This document shows positions 41,347 to 55,900 of a stretch of DNA of 64,000 nt, one piece after another. How positions within the stretch are numbered: the stretch's first letter is position 1; the number at the start of each line of letters is the position of its first letter. Below the pieces are notes generated by a model. The model made no database searches, was not told where the DNA came from, and saw nothing but the letters and a program-made list of their open reading frames with translations. The DNA lies in NCBI GenBank assembly GCA_035771165.1, contig JAWNZC010000309.1, positions 1 through 64,000 of the forward strand. The letters are read 5' to 3'. Both the position numbers and the translations under genes were made by a program. The DNA comes from Paragorgia papillata. Lineage: Eukaryota > Cnidaria > Anthozoa > Scleralcyonacea > Coralliidae.

Positions 41347-43919
41347 TTAAGTTAAAATGTACATAATTACAAAAATTATACTTACAGTTTGGCCAAAATG
41401 TGACTGCTGGAATTTAGTATAAGCTGTAGAACCTTTAAGGGGATTTTCTCCAAGTACTTTCTCAGCTTGTTTTAGCCCATGTTTCCATATCTGCAATGGT
41501 TTGAGGGGGTGAGGTAGATGGTCGACTGTCATCCCAGGCTGAGATTTTTTTTCGGCACCAGTAGCAACCATACATTCCTGTGCACAGGCATTTCCCTAGG
41601 GTTTCTTTTAAGTGACAGAGGTCAGCAATAAAGAAAGCAATTACATTAAATGTCTCAAAAAGATCCATTTATTGTCAAAGCCAAACCCTGTTCCACAGCT
41701 TGAGTTACATCCTTGTAATGACCCTTCATGTGAGCTTTGATGTACTCCCTACTCTCAGGACCTCTCCAAATGGATGACAAAAATTGCCCATTGGGAGAAT
41801 TGATCAAATCTGTTAGGTTAAGGATTGAAAATGACATTTGCTCTGTAGGCTGATGAGCACCAGCTCTGAAATTGTCACCAGTCTCCCTTAAGAACAGTGT
41901 CCTTTTATCTGCATCTAACCCTTTGTACAAAGAATTTCTTTCTTTTTTTAAGTGCTGAAACAGTTTGTTTTGCTGTTCAATATTTTGGGAACTGAAATTT
42001 TGAAAATAATAAATCACTTGATACAACCCTTTGCATGGTGTCAGTAAAGTCTGTAGTTGCACACATGCAATCTAGGTTTCCATCTGAAACATTAGGGTCA
42101 TTTTGGTGACATTTATGGAAATCGATTGAGCCTATATCCAGTTCAGAAGCATATTTAACAACATCAATATATTTTGCCAGGTGAACATTCCCTTTTAGTA
42201 GGGCTTTCCTTGCTTGCAATATATTCTCGTTGAGTTAAACCTGTTCGACCAAGAAGGAATTCAGCTGAGTCATGGACACTTATGTGCCTTGGACCAGATT
42301 TGTCTAATTGGGATATTATGTCATGACCCAATTCACTTTCATTGATGGCACTGGTGACAAGATCAGGATCAATCTCACAGAGGTAGAGGACATAGCTTTT
42401 TACATCATTAAATGAAGTAAATTGAACTGCTTCATGCACCAAAGCATTTCGATCCTTTTGTGATTTGACCTGCAAACTACTTGTTGGCCCAGCATTTCTG
42501 GTCTTAATTTTTGATAGCTTGTCTAGCAAGGGATACTGCATAAGTGCAAATGGTTTGCGCTTTATTGCAGGGGCACCATCCAAGTTGTTTTGCTGCATGT
42601 CAAGGTCTGTAGATTTTCGCTTCCTTGCCTTTACATGACTTGAACACTCGTATAATTGTTGAATAACTTCAGGCCTTGTAAACCCAAAGAACTCATAGCC
42701 AGATAGGTTTTTCTTGTAATTCTCTAGTTTCAAGAATTCAAAAACCTTTTTCATTGTTGTTGTTGGTTTGGTCTCAGCAGAAGTAAATACTGTGTGGCCA
42801 TCTTGTAGTACCTCACACTGGAATAGTGGTCCAAATTCACCTAATTCACTTTGTTGTGTTAGCTGACATGACACTTCATAGGATTTTCCATTGTGCTGAA
42901 TCAAGTGTCTAGCACCATATCCAGGGCGAAGTGGCACAGTACAGTTCCCCTTGTGGTGATATGACCACTTTGCTGAGTTAGGTGGATCTTTTCCTATTGA
43001 TTTTATTCCCAGCCAATTAACAACTTTCCCAGATTTTTTTACAATGTTAATAAAAGTGCTGTCACTTCCTGTAGTGGTAGTTGATGTAGCCTGTTCAGTG
43101 TTGGCATCTAGATCTGGTGATCCTGCAGCAAGCTGAGGTTCAATTATGAGCTGTTTTAAAACGTCATTTCTTAAAAAGCCGAAAAACATTGGCCCAGACC
43201 AATGTTTTTTAGTGACACTTATCTCATTTAGAAAGTTATTTGCAGCTTGGGTTGGGGTTGTAGCCACAATTTCAACTCCTTTCTCCTCGCAGGTACACTT
43301 GAATAAAGGTACTGTACATGTTAGTTGCTTAATGATCTCACAAAAAACTTGCACATTCTCCCCAGTGTCCAACCTGATAGATCTTTCAGATTTATAGCCC
43401 GGTCTAATATAATACTGTTCACCTTTAGATGAGGAGCGAACCCAAGGACTGTCTTTCTTGTACTCAATACCAGAGTGACCCAGAGATACCAAGCGAATCC
43501 ACTTAATATTCTGCTTTGTCTTGCTCATTTGCAATTATAATATTAACTTATATATTTCTTACCCAGTGATCCTTGAACATTTGCCGTATATCGGATTATC
43601 GGCAGGACTCTTACTGCTTAAAACGTTGTATTAAAGCCGTTTTAAAACGGAGATCCCTTTTATCCCGTCACATCCCCGAAACAGATCCCTTTCACCAAAT
43701 CGTAAAGAAAAAACCATATATTTGCTGAAATTACACGAGTTTTATACCGTTGAAAAGCTTGAAAAATCGACTTTATGATCGGCCATCTTGAATATAAATT
43801 AGCATGAACCCGCGCATGTCAGATTGAAGTAAAGGCGCTGAATACGTCATTTTCGCGACTCGCGCGTGGAGAGAAATCGATCCGATTACAGCCAGGGTGC
43901 AATGTCTCAAATCGCCGTG

Positions 43920-46900
43920 AAATTCGATCGCGAAGTTTGTGTGTTCAATAACACTGTGGGGTCATAACACTGTAGTTATATACCCCTATATCAAAGTTAG
44001 ACCCATTTGTACATAACATACTTCGATTAGCTCGATTGATCTGAAATTTCAGTATTATACTGCATTACATGATTAAAGATGATGTGCAAAATTTCAGACT
44101 GAAATTCGATCGCGAAGTTTGTGTTCAATAACACTGTGGGGTCATAACACTGTAGTTGTATTATACCCCTATATCAAAGTTAGACCCATTTTTACATAAC
44201 ATACTTCGATTAGCTCGATTGATCTGAAATTTCAGTATTATACTGCATTACATGATTAAAGATGATGTGCAAAATTTCAGACTGAAATTCGATCGCGAAG
44301 TTTGTGTTCAATAACACTGTGGGGTCATAACACTGTAGTTATATACCCCTATGTAAAAGTTAGACCCATTTTTACATAACATACTTCGATTAGCTCGATT
44401 GATCTGAAATTTCAGTATTATACTGCATTACATGATTAAAGATGATGTGCAAAATTTCAGACTGAAATTCGATCGCGAAGTTTGTGTTCAATAACACTGT
44501 GGGGTCATAACACTGTAGTTATATACCCCTATATCAAAGTTAGACCCATTTTTACATAACATACTTCGATTAGCTCGATTGATCTGAAATTTCAGTATTA
44601 TACTGCATTACATGATTAAAGATGATGTGCAAAATTTCAGACTGAAATTCGATCGCGAAGTTTGTGTTCAATAACACTGTGGGGTCATAACACTGTAGTT
44701 GTATTATACCCCTATATCAAAGTTAGACCCATTTTTACATAACATACTTCGATTAGCTCGATTGATCTGAAATTTCAGTATTATAATGCATTGCATGATT
44801 AAAGATGATGCGCAAAATTTCAGACTGAAGTTCGATCGCCAAGTTTGTGTTCAATAACACTGTGGGGTCATAACACTGTAGTTATATACCCCTATATCAA
44901 AGTTAGACCCATTTTTACATAACATACTTCGATTAGCTCGATTGATCTGAAATTTCAGTATTATACTGCATTACATGATTAAAGATGATGTGCAAAATTT
45001 CAGACTGAAATTCGATCGCGAAGTTTGTGTGTTTAATAACACTGTGGGGTCATAACACTGTAGTTATATACCCCTATATCAAAGTTAGACCCATTTGTAC
45101 ATAACATACTTCGATTAGCTCGATTGATCTGAAATTTCAGTATTATACTGCATTACAATTAAAGATGATGTGCAAAATTTCAGACTGAAATTCGATCGCG
45201 AAGTTTGTGTTCAATAACACAGTGGGGTCATAACACTGTAGTTATATACCCCTATATCAAAGTTAGACCCATTTTTACATAACATACTTCGATTAGCTCG
45301 ATTGATCTGAAATTTCAGTATTATACTGCATTACATGATTAAAGATGATGTGCAAAATTTCAGACTGAAATTCGATCGCGAAGTTTGTGTTCAATAACAC
45401 TGTGGGGTCATAACACTGTAGTTATATACCCCTATATCAAAGTTAGACCCATTTGTACATAACATACTTCGATTAGCTCGATTGATCTGAAATTTCAGTA
45501 TTATACTGCATTACAATTAAAGATGATGTGCAAAATTTCAGACTGAAATTCGATCGCGAAGTTTGTGTTCAATAACACAGTGGGGTCATAACACTGTAGT
45601 TGTATTATACCCCTATATCAAAGTTAGACCCATTTTTACATAACATACTTCGATTAGCTCGATTGATCTGAAATTTCAGTATTATAATGCATTACATGAT
45701 TAAAGATGATGTGCAAAATTTCAGACTGAAGATCGATCGCCAAGTTTGTGTTCAATAACACTGTGGGGTCATAACACTGTAGTTATATACCCCTATATCA
45801 AAGTTAGACCCATTTTTACATAACATACTTCGATTAGCTCGATTGATCTGAAATTTCAGTATTATACTGCATTACATGATTAAAGATGATGTGCAAAATT
45901 TCAGACTGAAATTCGATCGCGAAGTTTGTGTTCAATAACACTGTGGGGTCATAACACTGTAGTTATATACCCCTATATCAAAGTTAGACCCATTTTTACA
46001 TAACATACTTCGATTAGCTCGATTGATCTGAAATTTCAGTATTATACTGCATTACATGATTAAAGATGATGTGCAAAATTTCAGACTGAAATTCGATCGC
46101 GAAGTTTGTGTTCAATAACACTGTGGGGTCATAACACTGTAGTTATATACCCCTATATCAAAGTTAGACCCATTTTTACATAACATACTTCGATTAGCTC
46201 GATTGATCTGAAATTTCAGTATTATACTGCATTACATGATTAAAGATGATGTGCAAAATTTCAGACTGAAATTCGATCGCGAAGTTTGTGTTCAATAACA
46301 CTGTGGGGTCATAACACTGTAGTTATATACCCCTATATCAAAGTTAGACCCATTTTTACATAACATACTTCGATTAGCTCGATTGATCTGAAATTTCAGT
46401 ATTATACTGCATTACATGATTAAAGATGATGTGCAAAATCTCAGACGGAAGTTTGTGTTCAATAACACTGTGGGGTCATAACACTGTAGTTATATACCCC
46501 TATATCAAAGTTAGACCCATTTTTACATAACATACTTCGATTAGCTCGATTGATCTGAAATTTCAGTATTATACTGCATTACATGATTAAAGATGATGTG
46601 CAAAATTTCAGACTGAAATTCGATCGCGAAGTTTGTGTTCAATAACACTGTGGGGTCATAACACTGTAGTTATATACCCCTATATCAAAGTTAGACCCAT
46701 TTTTACATAACATACTTCGATTAGCTCGATTGATCTGAAATTTCAGTATTATACTGCATTACATGATTAAAGATGATGTGCAAAATTTCAGACTGAAATT
46801 CGATCGCGAAGTTTGTGTTCAATAACACTGTGGGGTCATAACACTGTAGTTGTATTATACCCCTATATCAAAGTTAGACCCATTTTTACATAACATACTT

Positions 46901-49900
46901 CGATTAGCTCGATTGATCTGAAATTTCAGTATTATACTGCATTACATGATTAAAGATGATGTGCAAAATTTCAGACTGAAATTCGATCGCGAAGTTTGTG
47001 TTCAATAACACTGTGGGGTCATAACACTGTAGTTATATACCCCTATATCAAAGTTAGACCCATTTTTACATAACATACTTCGATTAGCTCGATTGATCTG
47101 AAATTTCAGTATTATACTGCATTACATGATTAAAGATGATGTGCAAAATTTCAGAGAAATTCGATCGCGAAGTTTGTGTTCAATAACACTGTGGGGTCAT
47201 AACACTGTAGTTATATATACCCCTATATCAAAGTTAGACCCATTTTTACATAACATACTTCGATTAGCTCGATTGATCTGAAATTTCAGTATTTATACTG
47301 CATTACATGATTAAAGATGATGTGCAAAATTTCAGACTGAAATTCGATCGCGAAGTTTGTGTTCAATAACACTGTGGGGTCATAACACTGTAGTTATATT
47401 ACCCCTATATCAAAGTTAGACCCATTTTTACATAACATACTTCGATTAGCTCGATTGATCTGAAATTTCAGTATTATACTGCATTACATGATTAAAGATG
47501 ATGTGCAAAATTTCAGACTGAAGATCGATCGCGAAGTTTGTGTTCAATAACACTGTGGGGTCATAACACTGTAGTTATATACCCCTATATCAAAGTTAGA
47601 CCCATTTTTACATAACATACTTCGATTAGCTCGATTGATCTGAAATTTCAGTATTATACTGCATTACATGATTAAAGATGATGTGCAAAATTTCAGACTG
47701 AAATTCGATCGCGAAGTTTGTGTTCAATAACACTGTGGGGTCATAACACTGTAGTTATATACCCCTATATCAAAGTTAGACCCATTTTTACATAACATAC
47801 TTCGATTAGCTCGATTGATCTGAAATTTCAGTATTATACTGCATTACATGATTAAAGATGATGTGCAAAATTTCAGACTGAAATTCGATCGCGAAGTTTG
47901 TGTTCAATAACACTGTGGGGTCATAACACTGTAGTTATATACCCCTATATCAAAGTTAGACCCATTTTTACATACATAACATACTTCGATTAGCTCGATT
48001 GATCTGAAATTTCAGTATTATACTGCATTACATGATTAAAGATGATGTGCAAAATTTCAGACTGAAATTCGATCGCGAAGTTTGTGTTCAATAACACTGT
48101 GGGGTCATAACACTGTAGTTTATATACCCCTATATCAAAGTTAGACCCATTTTTACATAACATACTTCGATTAGCTCGATTGATCTGAAATTTCAGTATT
48201 ATACTGCATTACATGATTAAAGATGATGTGCAAAATCTCAGACTGAAATTCGATCGCGAAGTTTGTGTTCAATAACACTGTGGGGTCATAAACACTGTAG
48301 TTATATACCCCTATATCAAAGTTAGACCCATTTTTACATAACATACTTCGATTAGCTCGATTGATCTGAAATTTCAGTATTATACTGCATTACATGATTA
48401 AAGATGATGTGCAAAATTTCAGACTGAAATTCGATCGCGAAGTTTGTGTTCAATAACACTGTGGGGTCATAACACTGTAGTTATATACCCCTATATCAAA
48501 GTTAGACCCATTTTTACATAACATACTTCGATTAGCTCGATTGATCTGAAATTTCAGTATTATACTGCATTACATGATTAAAGATGATGTGCAAAATTTC
48601 AGACTGAAATTCGATCGCGAAGTTTGTGTTCAATAACACTGTGGGGTCATAACACTGTAGTTGTATTATACCCCTATATCAAAGTTAGACCCATTTTTAC
48701 ATAACATACTTCGATTAGCTCGATTGATCTGAAATTTCAGTATTATACTGCATTACATGATTAAAGATGATGTGCAAAATTTCAGACTGAAATTCGATCG
48801 CGAAGTTTGTGTTCAATAACACTGTGGGGTCATAACACTGTAGTTATATACCCCTATATCAAAGTTAGACCCATTTTTACATAACATACTTCGATTAGCT
48901 CGATTGATCTGAAATTTCAGTATTATACTGCATTACATGATTAAAGATGATGTGCAAAATCTCAGACTGAAATTCGATCGCGAAGTTTGTGTTCAATAAC
49001 ACTGTGGGGTCATAACACTGTAGTTATATACCCCTATATCAAAGTTAGACCCATTTTTACATAACATACTTCGATTAGCTCGATTGATCTGAAATTTCAG
49101 TATTATACTGCATTACATGATTAAAGATGATGTGCAAAATTTCAGACTGAAATTCGATCGCGAAGTTTGTGTTCAATAACACTGTGGGGTCATAACACTG
49201 TAGTTATATACCCCTATATCAAAGTTAGACCCATTTTTACATAACATACTTCGATTAGCTCGATTGATCTGAAATTTCAGTATTATACTGCATTACATGA
49301 TTAAAGATGATGTGCAAAATTTCAGACTGAAATTCGATCGCGAAGTTTGTGTTCAATAACACTGTGGGGTCATAACACTGTAGTTATATACCCCTATATC
49401 AAAGTTAGACCCATTTTTACATAACATACTTCGATTAGCTCGATTGATCTGAAATTTCAGTATTATACTGCATTACGTGATTAAAGATGATGTGCAAAAT
49501 TTCAGACTGAAATTCGATCGCGAAGTTTGTGTTCAATAACACTGTGGGGTCATAACACTGTAGTTATATACCCCTATATCAAAGTTAGACCCATTTTTAC
49601 ATAACATACTTCGATTAGCTCGATTGATCTGAAATTTCAGTATTATACTGCATTACATGATTAAAGATGATGTGCAAAATTTCAGACTGAAATTCGATCG
49701 GAAGTTTGTGTTCAATAACACTGTGGGGTCATAACACTGTAGTTATATACCCCTATATCAAAGTTAGACCCATTTTTACATAACATACTTCGATTAGCTC
49801 GATTGATCTGAAATTTCAGTATTATACTGCATTACATGATTAAAGATGATGTGCAAAATTTCAGACTGAAATTCGATCGCGAAGTTTGTGTTCAATAACA

Positions 49901-52900
49901 CTGTGGGGTCATAACACTGTAGTTATATACCCCTATATCAAAGTTAGACCCATTTTTACATAACATACTTCGATTAGCTCGATTGATCTGAAATTTCAGT
50001 ATTATACTGCATTACATGATTAAAGATGATGTGCAAAATTTCAGACTCAAATTCGATCGCGAAGTTTGTGTTCAATAACACTGTGGGGTCATAACACTGT
50101 AGTTATATACCCCTATATCAAAGTTAGACCCATTTTTACATAACATACTTCGATTAGCTCGATTGATCTGAAATTTCAGTATTATACTGCATTACATGAT
50201 TAAAGATGATGTGCAAAATTTCAGACTGAAATTCGATCGCGAAGTTTGTGTTCAATAACACTGTGGGGTCATAACACTGTAGTTATATACCCCTATATCA
50301 AAGTTAGACCCATTTTTACATAACATACTTCGATTAGCTCGATTGATCTGAAATTTCAGTATTATACTGCATTACATGATTAAAGATGATGTGCAAAATT
50401 TCAGACTGAAATTCGATCGCGAAGTTTGTGTTCAATAACACTGTGGGGTCATAACACTGTAGTTATATACCCCTATATCAAAGTTAGACCCATTTTTACA
50501 TAACATACTTCGATTAGCTCGATTGATCTGAAATTTCAGTATTATACTGCATTACATGATTAAAGATGATGTGCAAAATTTCAGACTGAAATTCGATCGC
50601 GAAGTTTGTGTTCAATAACACTGTGGGGTCATAACACTGTAGTTATATACCCCTATATCAAAGTTAGACCCATTTTTACATAACATACTTCGATTAGCTC
50701 GATTGATCTGAAATTTCAGTATTATACTGCATTACATGATTAAAGATGATGTGCAAAATTTCAGACTGAAATTCGATCGCGAAGTTTGTGTTCAATAACA
50801 CTGTGGGGTCATAACACTGTAGTTATATACCCCTATATCAAAGTTAGACCCATTTTTTACATAACATACTTCGATTAGCTCGATTGATCTGAAATTTCAG
50901 TATTATACTGCATTACATGATTAAAGATGATGTGCAAAATTTCAGACTGAAATTCGATCGCGAAGTTTGTGTTCAATAACACTGTGGGGTCATAACACTG
51001 TAGTTATATACCCCTATATCAAAGTTAGACCCATTTTTACATAACATACTTCGATTAGCTCGATTGATCTGAAATTTCAGTACTATACTGCATTACATGA
51101 TTAAAGATGATGTGCAAAATTTCAGACTGAAATTCGATCGCGAAGTTTGTGTTCAATAACACTGTGGGGTCATAACACTGTAGTTATATACCCCCATATC
51201 AAAGTTAGACCCATTTTTACATAACATACTTCGATTAGCTCGATTGATCTGAAATTTCAGTATTATACTGCATTACATGATTAAAGATGATGTGCAAAAT
51301 TTCAGACTGAAATTCGATCGCGAAGTTTGTGTTCAATAACACTGTGGGGTCATAACACTGTAGTTATATACCCCTATATCAAAGTTAGACCCATTTTTAC
51401 ATAACATACTTCGATTAGCTCGATTGATCTGAAATTTCAGTATTATACTGCATTACATGATTAAAGATGATGTGCAAAATTTCAGACTGAAATTCGATCG
51501 CGAAGTTTGTGTTCAATAACACTGTGGGGTCATAACACTGTAGTTATATACCCCTATATCAAAGTTAGACCCATTTTTACATAACATACTTCGATTAGCT
51601 CGATTGATCTGAAATTTCAGTATTATACTGCATTACATGATTAAAGATGATGTGGAAAATTTCAGACTGAAATTCAATCGCGAAGTTTGTGTTCAATAAC
51701 ACTGTGGGGTCATAACACTGTAGTTATATACCCCTATATCAAAGTTAGACCCATTTTTACATAACATACTTCGATTAGCTCGATTGATCTGAAATTTCAG
51801 TATTATACTGCATTACATGATTAAAGATGATGTGCAAAATTTCAGACTGAAATTCGAATCGCGAAGTTTGTGTTCAATAACACTGTGGGGTCATAACACT
51901 GTAGTTATATACCCCTATATCAAAGTTAGACCCATTTTTACATAACATACTTCGATTAGCTCGATTGATCTGAAATTTCAGTATTATACTGCATTACATG
52001 ATTAAAGATGATGTGCAAAATTTCAGACTGAAATTCGATCGCGAAGTTTGTGTTCAATAACACTGTGGGGTCATAACACTGTAGTTATTATACCCCTATA
52101 TCAAAGTTAGACCCATTTTTACATAACATACTTCGATTAGCTCGATTGATCTGAAATTTCAGTATTATACTGCATTACATGATTAAAGATGATGTGCAAA
52201 ATTTCAGACTGAAATTCGATCGCGAAGTTTGTGTTCAATAACACTGTGGGGTCATAACACTGTAGTTATATACCCCTATATCAAAGTTAGACCCATTATT
52301 TACATAACATACTTCGATTAGCTCGATTGATCTGAAATTTCAGTATTATACTGCATTACATGATTAAAGATGATGTGCAAAATTTCAGACTGAAATTCGA
52401 TCGCGAAGTTTGTGTTCAATAACACTGTGGGGTCATAACACTGTAGTTGTATTATACCCCTATATCAAAGTTAGACCCATTTTTACATAACATACTTCGA
52501 TTAGCTCGATTGATCTGAAATTTCAGTATTATACTGCATTACATGATTAAAGATGATGTGCAAAAATTTCAGACTGAAATTCGATCGCGAAGTTTGTGTT
52601 CAATAACACTGTGGGGTCATAACACTGTAGTTATATACCCCTATATCAAAGTTAGACCCATTTTTACATAACATACTTCGATTAGCTCGATTGATCTGAA
52701 ATTTCAGTATTATACTGCATTACATGATTAAAGATGATGTGCAAAATTTCAGACTGAAATTCGATCGCGAAGTTTGTGTGTTCAATAACACTGTGGGGTC
52801 ATAACACTGTAGTTATATACCCCTATATCAAAGTTAGACCCATTTGTACATAACATACTTCGATTAGCTCGATTGATCTGAAATTTCAGTATTATACTGC

Positions 52901-55900
52901 ATTACATGATTAAAGATGATGTGCAAAATTTCAGACTGAAATTCGATCGCGAAGTTTGTGTTCAATAACACTGTGGGGTCATAACACTGTAGTTGTATTA
53001 TACCCCTATATCAAAGTTAGACCCATTTTTACATAACATACTTCGATTAGCTCGATTGATCTGAAATTTCAGTATTATACTGCATTACATGATTAAAGAT
53101 GATGTGCAAAATTTCAGACTGAAATTCGATCGCGAAGTTTGTGTTCAATAACACTGTGGGGTCATAACACTGTAGTTATATACCCCTATATCAAAGTTAG
53201 GACCCATTTTTACATAACATACTTCGATTAGCTCGATTGATCTGAAATTTCAGTATTATACTGCATTACATGATTTAAAGATGATGTGCAAAATTTCAGA
53301 CTGAAATTTCGATCGCGAAGTTTGTGTTCAATAACACTGTGGGGTCATAACACTGTAGTTATATACCCCTATATCAAAGTTAGACCCATTTTTACATAAC
53401 ATACTTCGATTAGCTCGATTGATCTGAAATTTCAGTATTATACTGGCATTACATGATTTAAAGATGATGTGCAAAATTTCAGGACTGAAATTCGATCGCG
53501 AAGTTTGTGTTCAATAACACTGTGGGGTCATAACACTGTAGTTATATACCCCTATATCAAAGTTAGACCCATTTTTACATAACATACTTCGATTAGCTCG
53601 ATTGATCTGAAATTTCAGTATTATACTGCATTACATGATTAAAGATGATGTGCAAAATTTCAGACTGAAATTCGATCGCGAAGTTTGTGTTCAATAACAC
53701 TGTGGGGTCATAACACTGTAGTTTATACCCCTATATCAAAGTTTAGACCCATTTTTACATAACATACTTCGATTAGCTCGATTGATCTGAAATTTCAGTA
53801 TTATATGCATTACATGATTAAAGATGATGTGCAAAAATTTCAGACTGAAATTCGATCGCGAAGTTTGTGTTCAATAAACACTGTGGGGTCATAACACTGT
53901 AGTTATATACCCCTATATCAAAGTTTAGACCATTTTTACATAACATACTTCGATTAGCTCGATTGATCTGAAATTTCAGTATTATACTGCATTACATGAT
54001 TAAAGATGATGTGCAAAATTTCAGGACTGAAATTCGATCGCGAAGTTTGTGTTCAATAACACTGTGGGGTCATAACACTGTAGTTATATACCCCTATATC
54101 AAAGTTAGACCCATTTTTACATAACATACTTCGATTAGCTCGATTGATCTGAAATTTCAGTATTATACTGCATTACATGATTAAAGATGATGTGCAAAAT
54201 TTCAGACTGAAATTCGATCGCGAAGTTTGTGTTCAATAACACTGTGGGGTCATAACACTGTAGTTATATACCCCTATATCAAAGTTAGACCCATTTTTAC
54301 ATAACATACTTCGATTAGCTCGATTGATCTGAAATTTCAGTATTATACTGCATTACATGATTAAAGATGATGTGCAAAATTTCAGACTGAAATTCGATCG
54401 CGAAGTTTGTGTTCAATAACACTGTGGGGTCATAACACTGTAGTTATATACCCCTATATCAAAGTTAGTACCATTTTTACATAACATACTTCGATTAGCT
54501 CGATTGATCTGAAATTTCAGTATTATACTGCATTACATGATTAAAGATGATGTGCAAAATTTCAGACTGAAATTCGATCGCGAAGTTTGTGTTCAATAAC
54601 ACTGTGGGGGTCATAACACTATAGTTGTATTATACCCCTATATCAAAGTTAGACCCATTTTTACATAACATACTTCGATTAGCTCGATTGATCTGAAATT
54701 TCAGTATTATACGGCATTACATGATTAAAGATGATGTGCAAAATTTCAGACTGAAATTCGATCGCGAAGTTTGTGTTCAATAACACTGTGGGGTCATAAC
54801 ACTGTAGTTATATACCCCTATATCATAGTTAGACCCATTTTTACATAACATACTTCGATTAGCTCGATTGATCTGAAATTTCAGTATTATACTGCATTAC
54901 ATGATTAAAGATGATGTGCAAAATTTCAGACTGAAATTCGATCGCGAAGTTTATGTTCAATAACACTGTGGGGTCATAACACTGTAGTTATTATACCCCT
55001 ATATCAAAGTTAGACCCATTTTTACATAACATACTTCGATTAGCTCGATTGATCTGAAATTTCAGTATTATACTGCATTACATGATTAAAGATGATGTGC
55101 AAAATTTCAGACTGAAATTCGATCGCGAAGTTTGTGTTCAATAACACTGTGGGGTCATAACACTGTAGTTATATACCCCTATATCAAAGTTAGACCCATT
55201 TTTACATAACATACTTCGATTAGCTCGATTGATCTGAAATTTCAGTATTATACTGCATTACATGATTAAAGATGATGTGCAAAATTTCAGACTGAAATTC
55301 GATCGCGAAGTTTGTGTTCAATAACACTGTGGGGTCATAACACTGTAGTTATATACCCCTATATCAAAGTTAGACCCATTTTTACATAACATACTTCGAT
55401 TAGCTCGATTGATCTGAAATTTCAGTATTATACTGCATTACATGATTAAAGATGATGTGCAAAAATTTCAGAATGAAATTCGATCGCGAAGTTTGTGTTC
55501 AATAACACTGTGGGGTCATAACACTGTAGTTGTATTATACCCCTATATCAAAGTTAGACCCATTTTTACATAACATACTTCGATTAGCTCGATTGATCTG
55601 AAAATTTCAGTATTATACTGCATTACATGATTAAAGATGATGTGCAAAATTTCAGACTGAAATTCGATCGCGAAGTTTGTGTTCAATAACACTGTGGGGT
55701 CATAACACTGTAGTTATATACCCCTATGTCAAAGTTAGACCCCATTTTTACATAACATACTTCGATTAGCTCGATTGATCTGAAATTTCAGTATTATACT
55801 GCATTACATGATTAAAGATGATGTGCAAAATTTCAGACTGAAATTCGATCGCGAAGTTTGTGTTCAATAACACTGTGGGGTCATAACACTGTAGTTATTA

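Larger units (their letters stand above)
38883..43528 (-). pseudogene. Transposase-like protein with two FYR-like domains and a zinc knuckle
   Basis: Exon-like parts in minus order are 43528-42164, 42219-41977, 42062-41655, 41668-41347, 40721-40521, 40520-40236 and 39323-38883. Residues 42-129 (RPGYKSERS ... PLFKC ... MFFGFLRNDVLKQL) and 201-293 (RPGYGARH ... PLFQC ... EFFGFTRPEVIQQL) are two similar FYRN/FYRC-like domains. The middle has GDNFRAGAHQPTEQM and DLCHLKETLGK ... YGCYWC, like the DDE-transposase core with a CxxC insertion. The end has HILRDHIPQ and a CSACQQPGHNKKNKSC knuckle. Spaces hold smaller elements and probably introns. At least one shift lies near 42210. The catalytic acids were not assigned with certainty. 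Confidence 0.6.
37340..43919. mobile_element. 6.6-kb CACTA-like DNA transposon inside the satellite
   Basis: The element interrupts a satellite unit at the same position on both sides (…gactgaaa / aaattcgatc…), leaving AAA at each edge as a 3-bp target duplication. Its ends are inverted: CACGGCGATTT at the left and AAATCGCCGTG at the right, perfect for 11 bp. A subterminal word ttcaagatggc occurs at 37458-37468 and inverted at 43782-43792. CAC termini, 3-bp duplication and two convergent genes resemble CACTA/EnSpm (CMC) elements. The precise superfamily needs a protein search. The empty site is visible in every neighbouring satellite unit. Confidence 0.8.
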
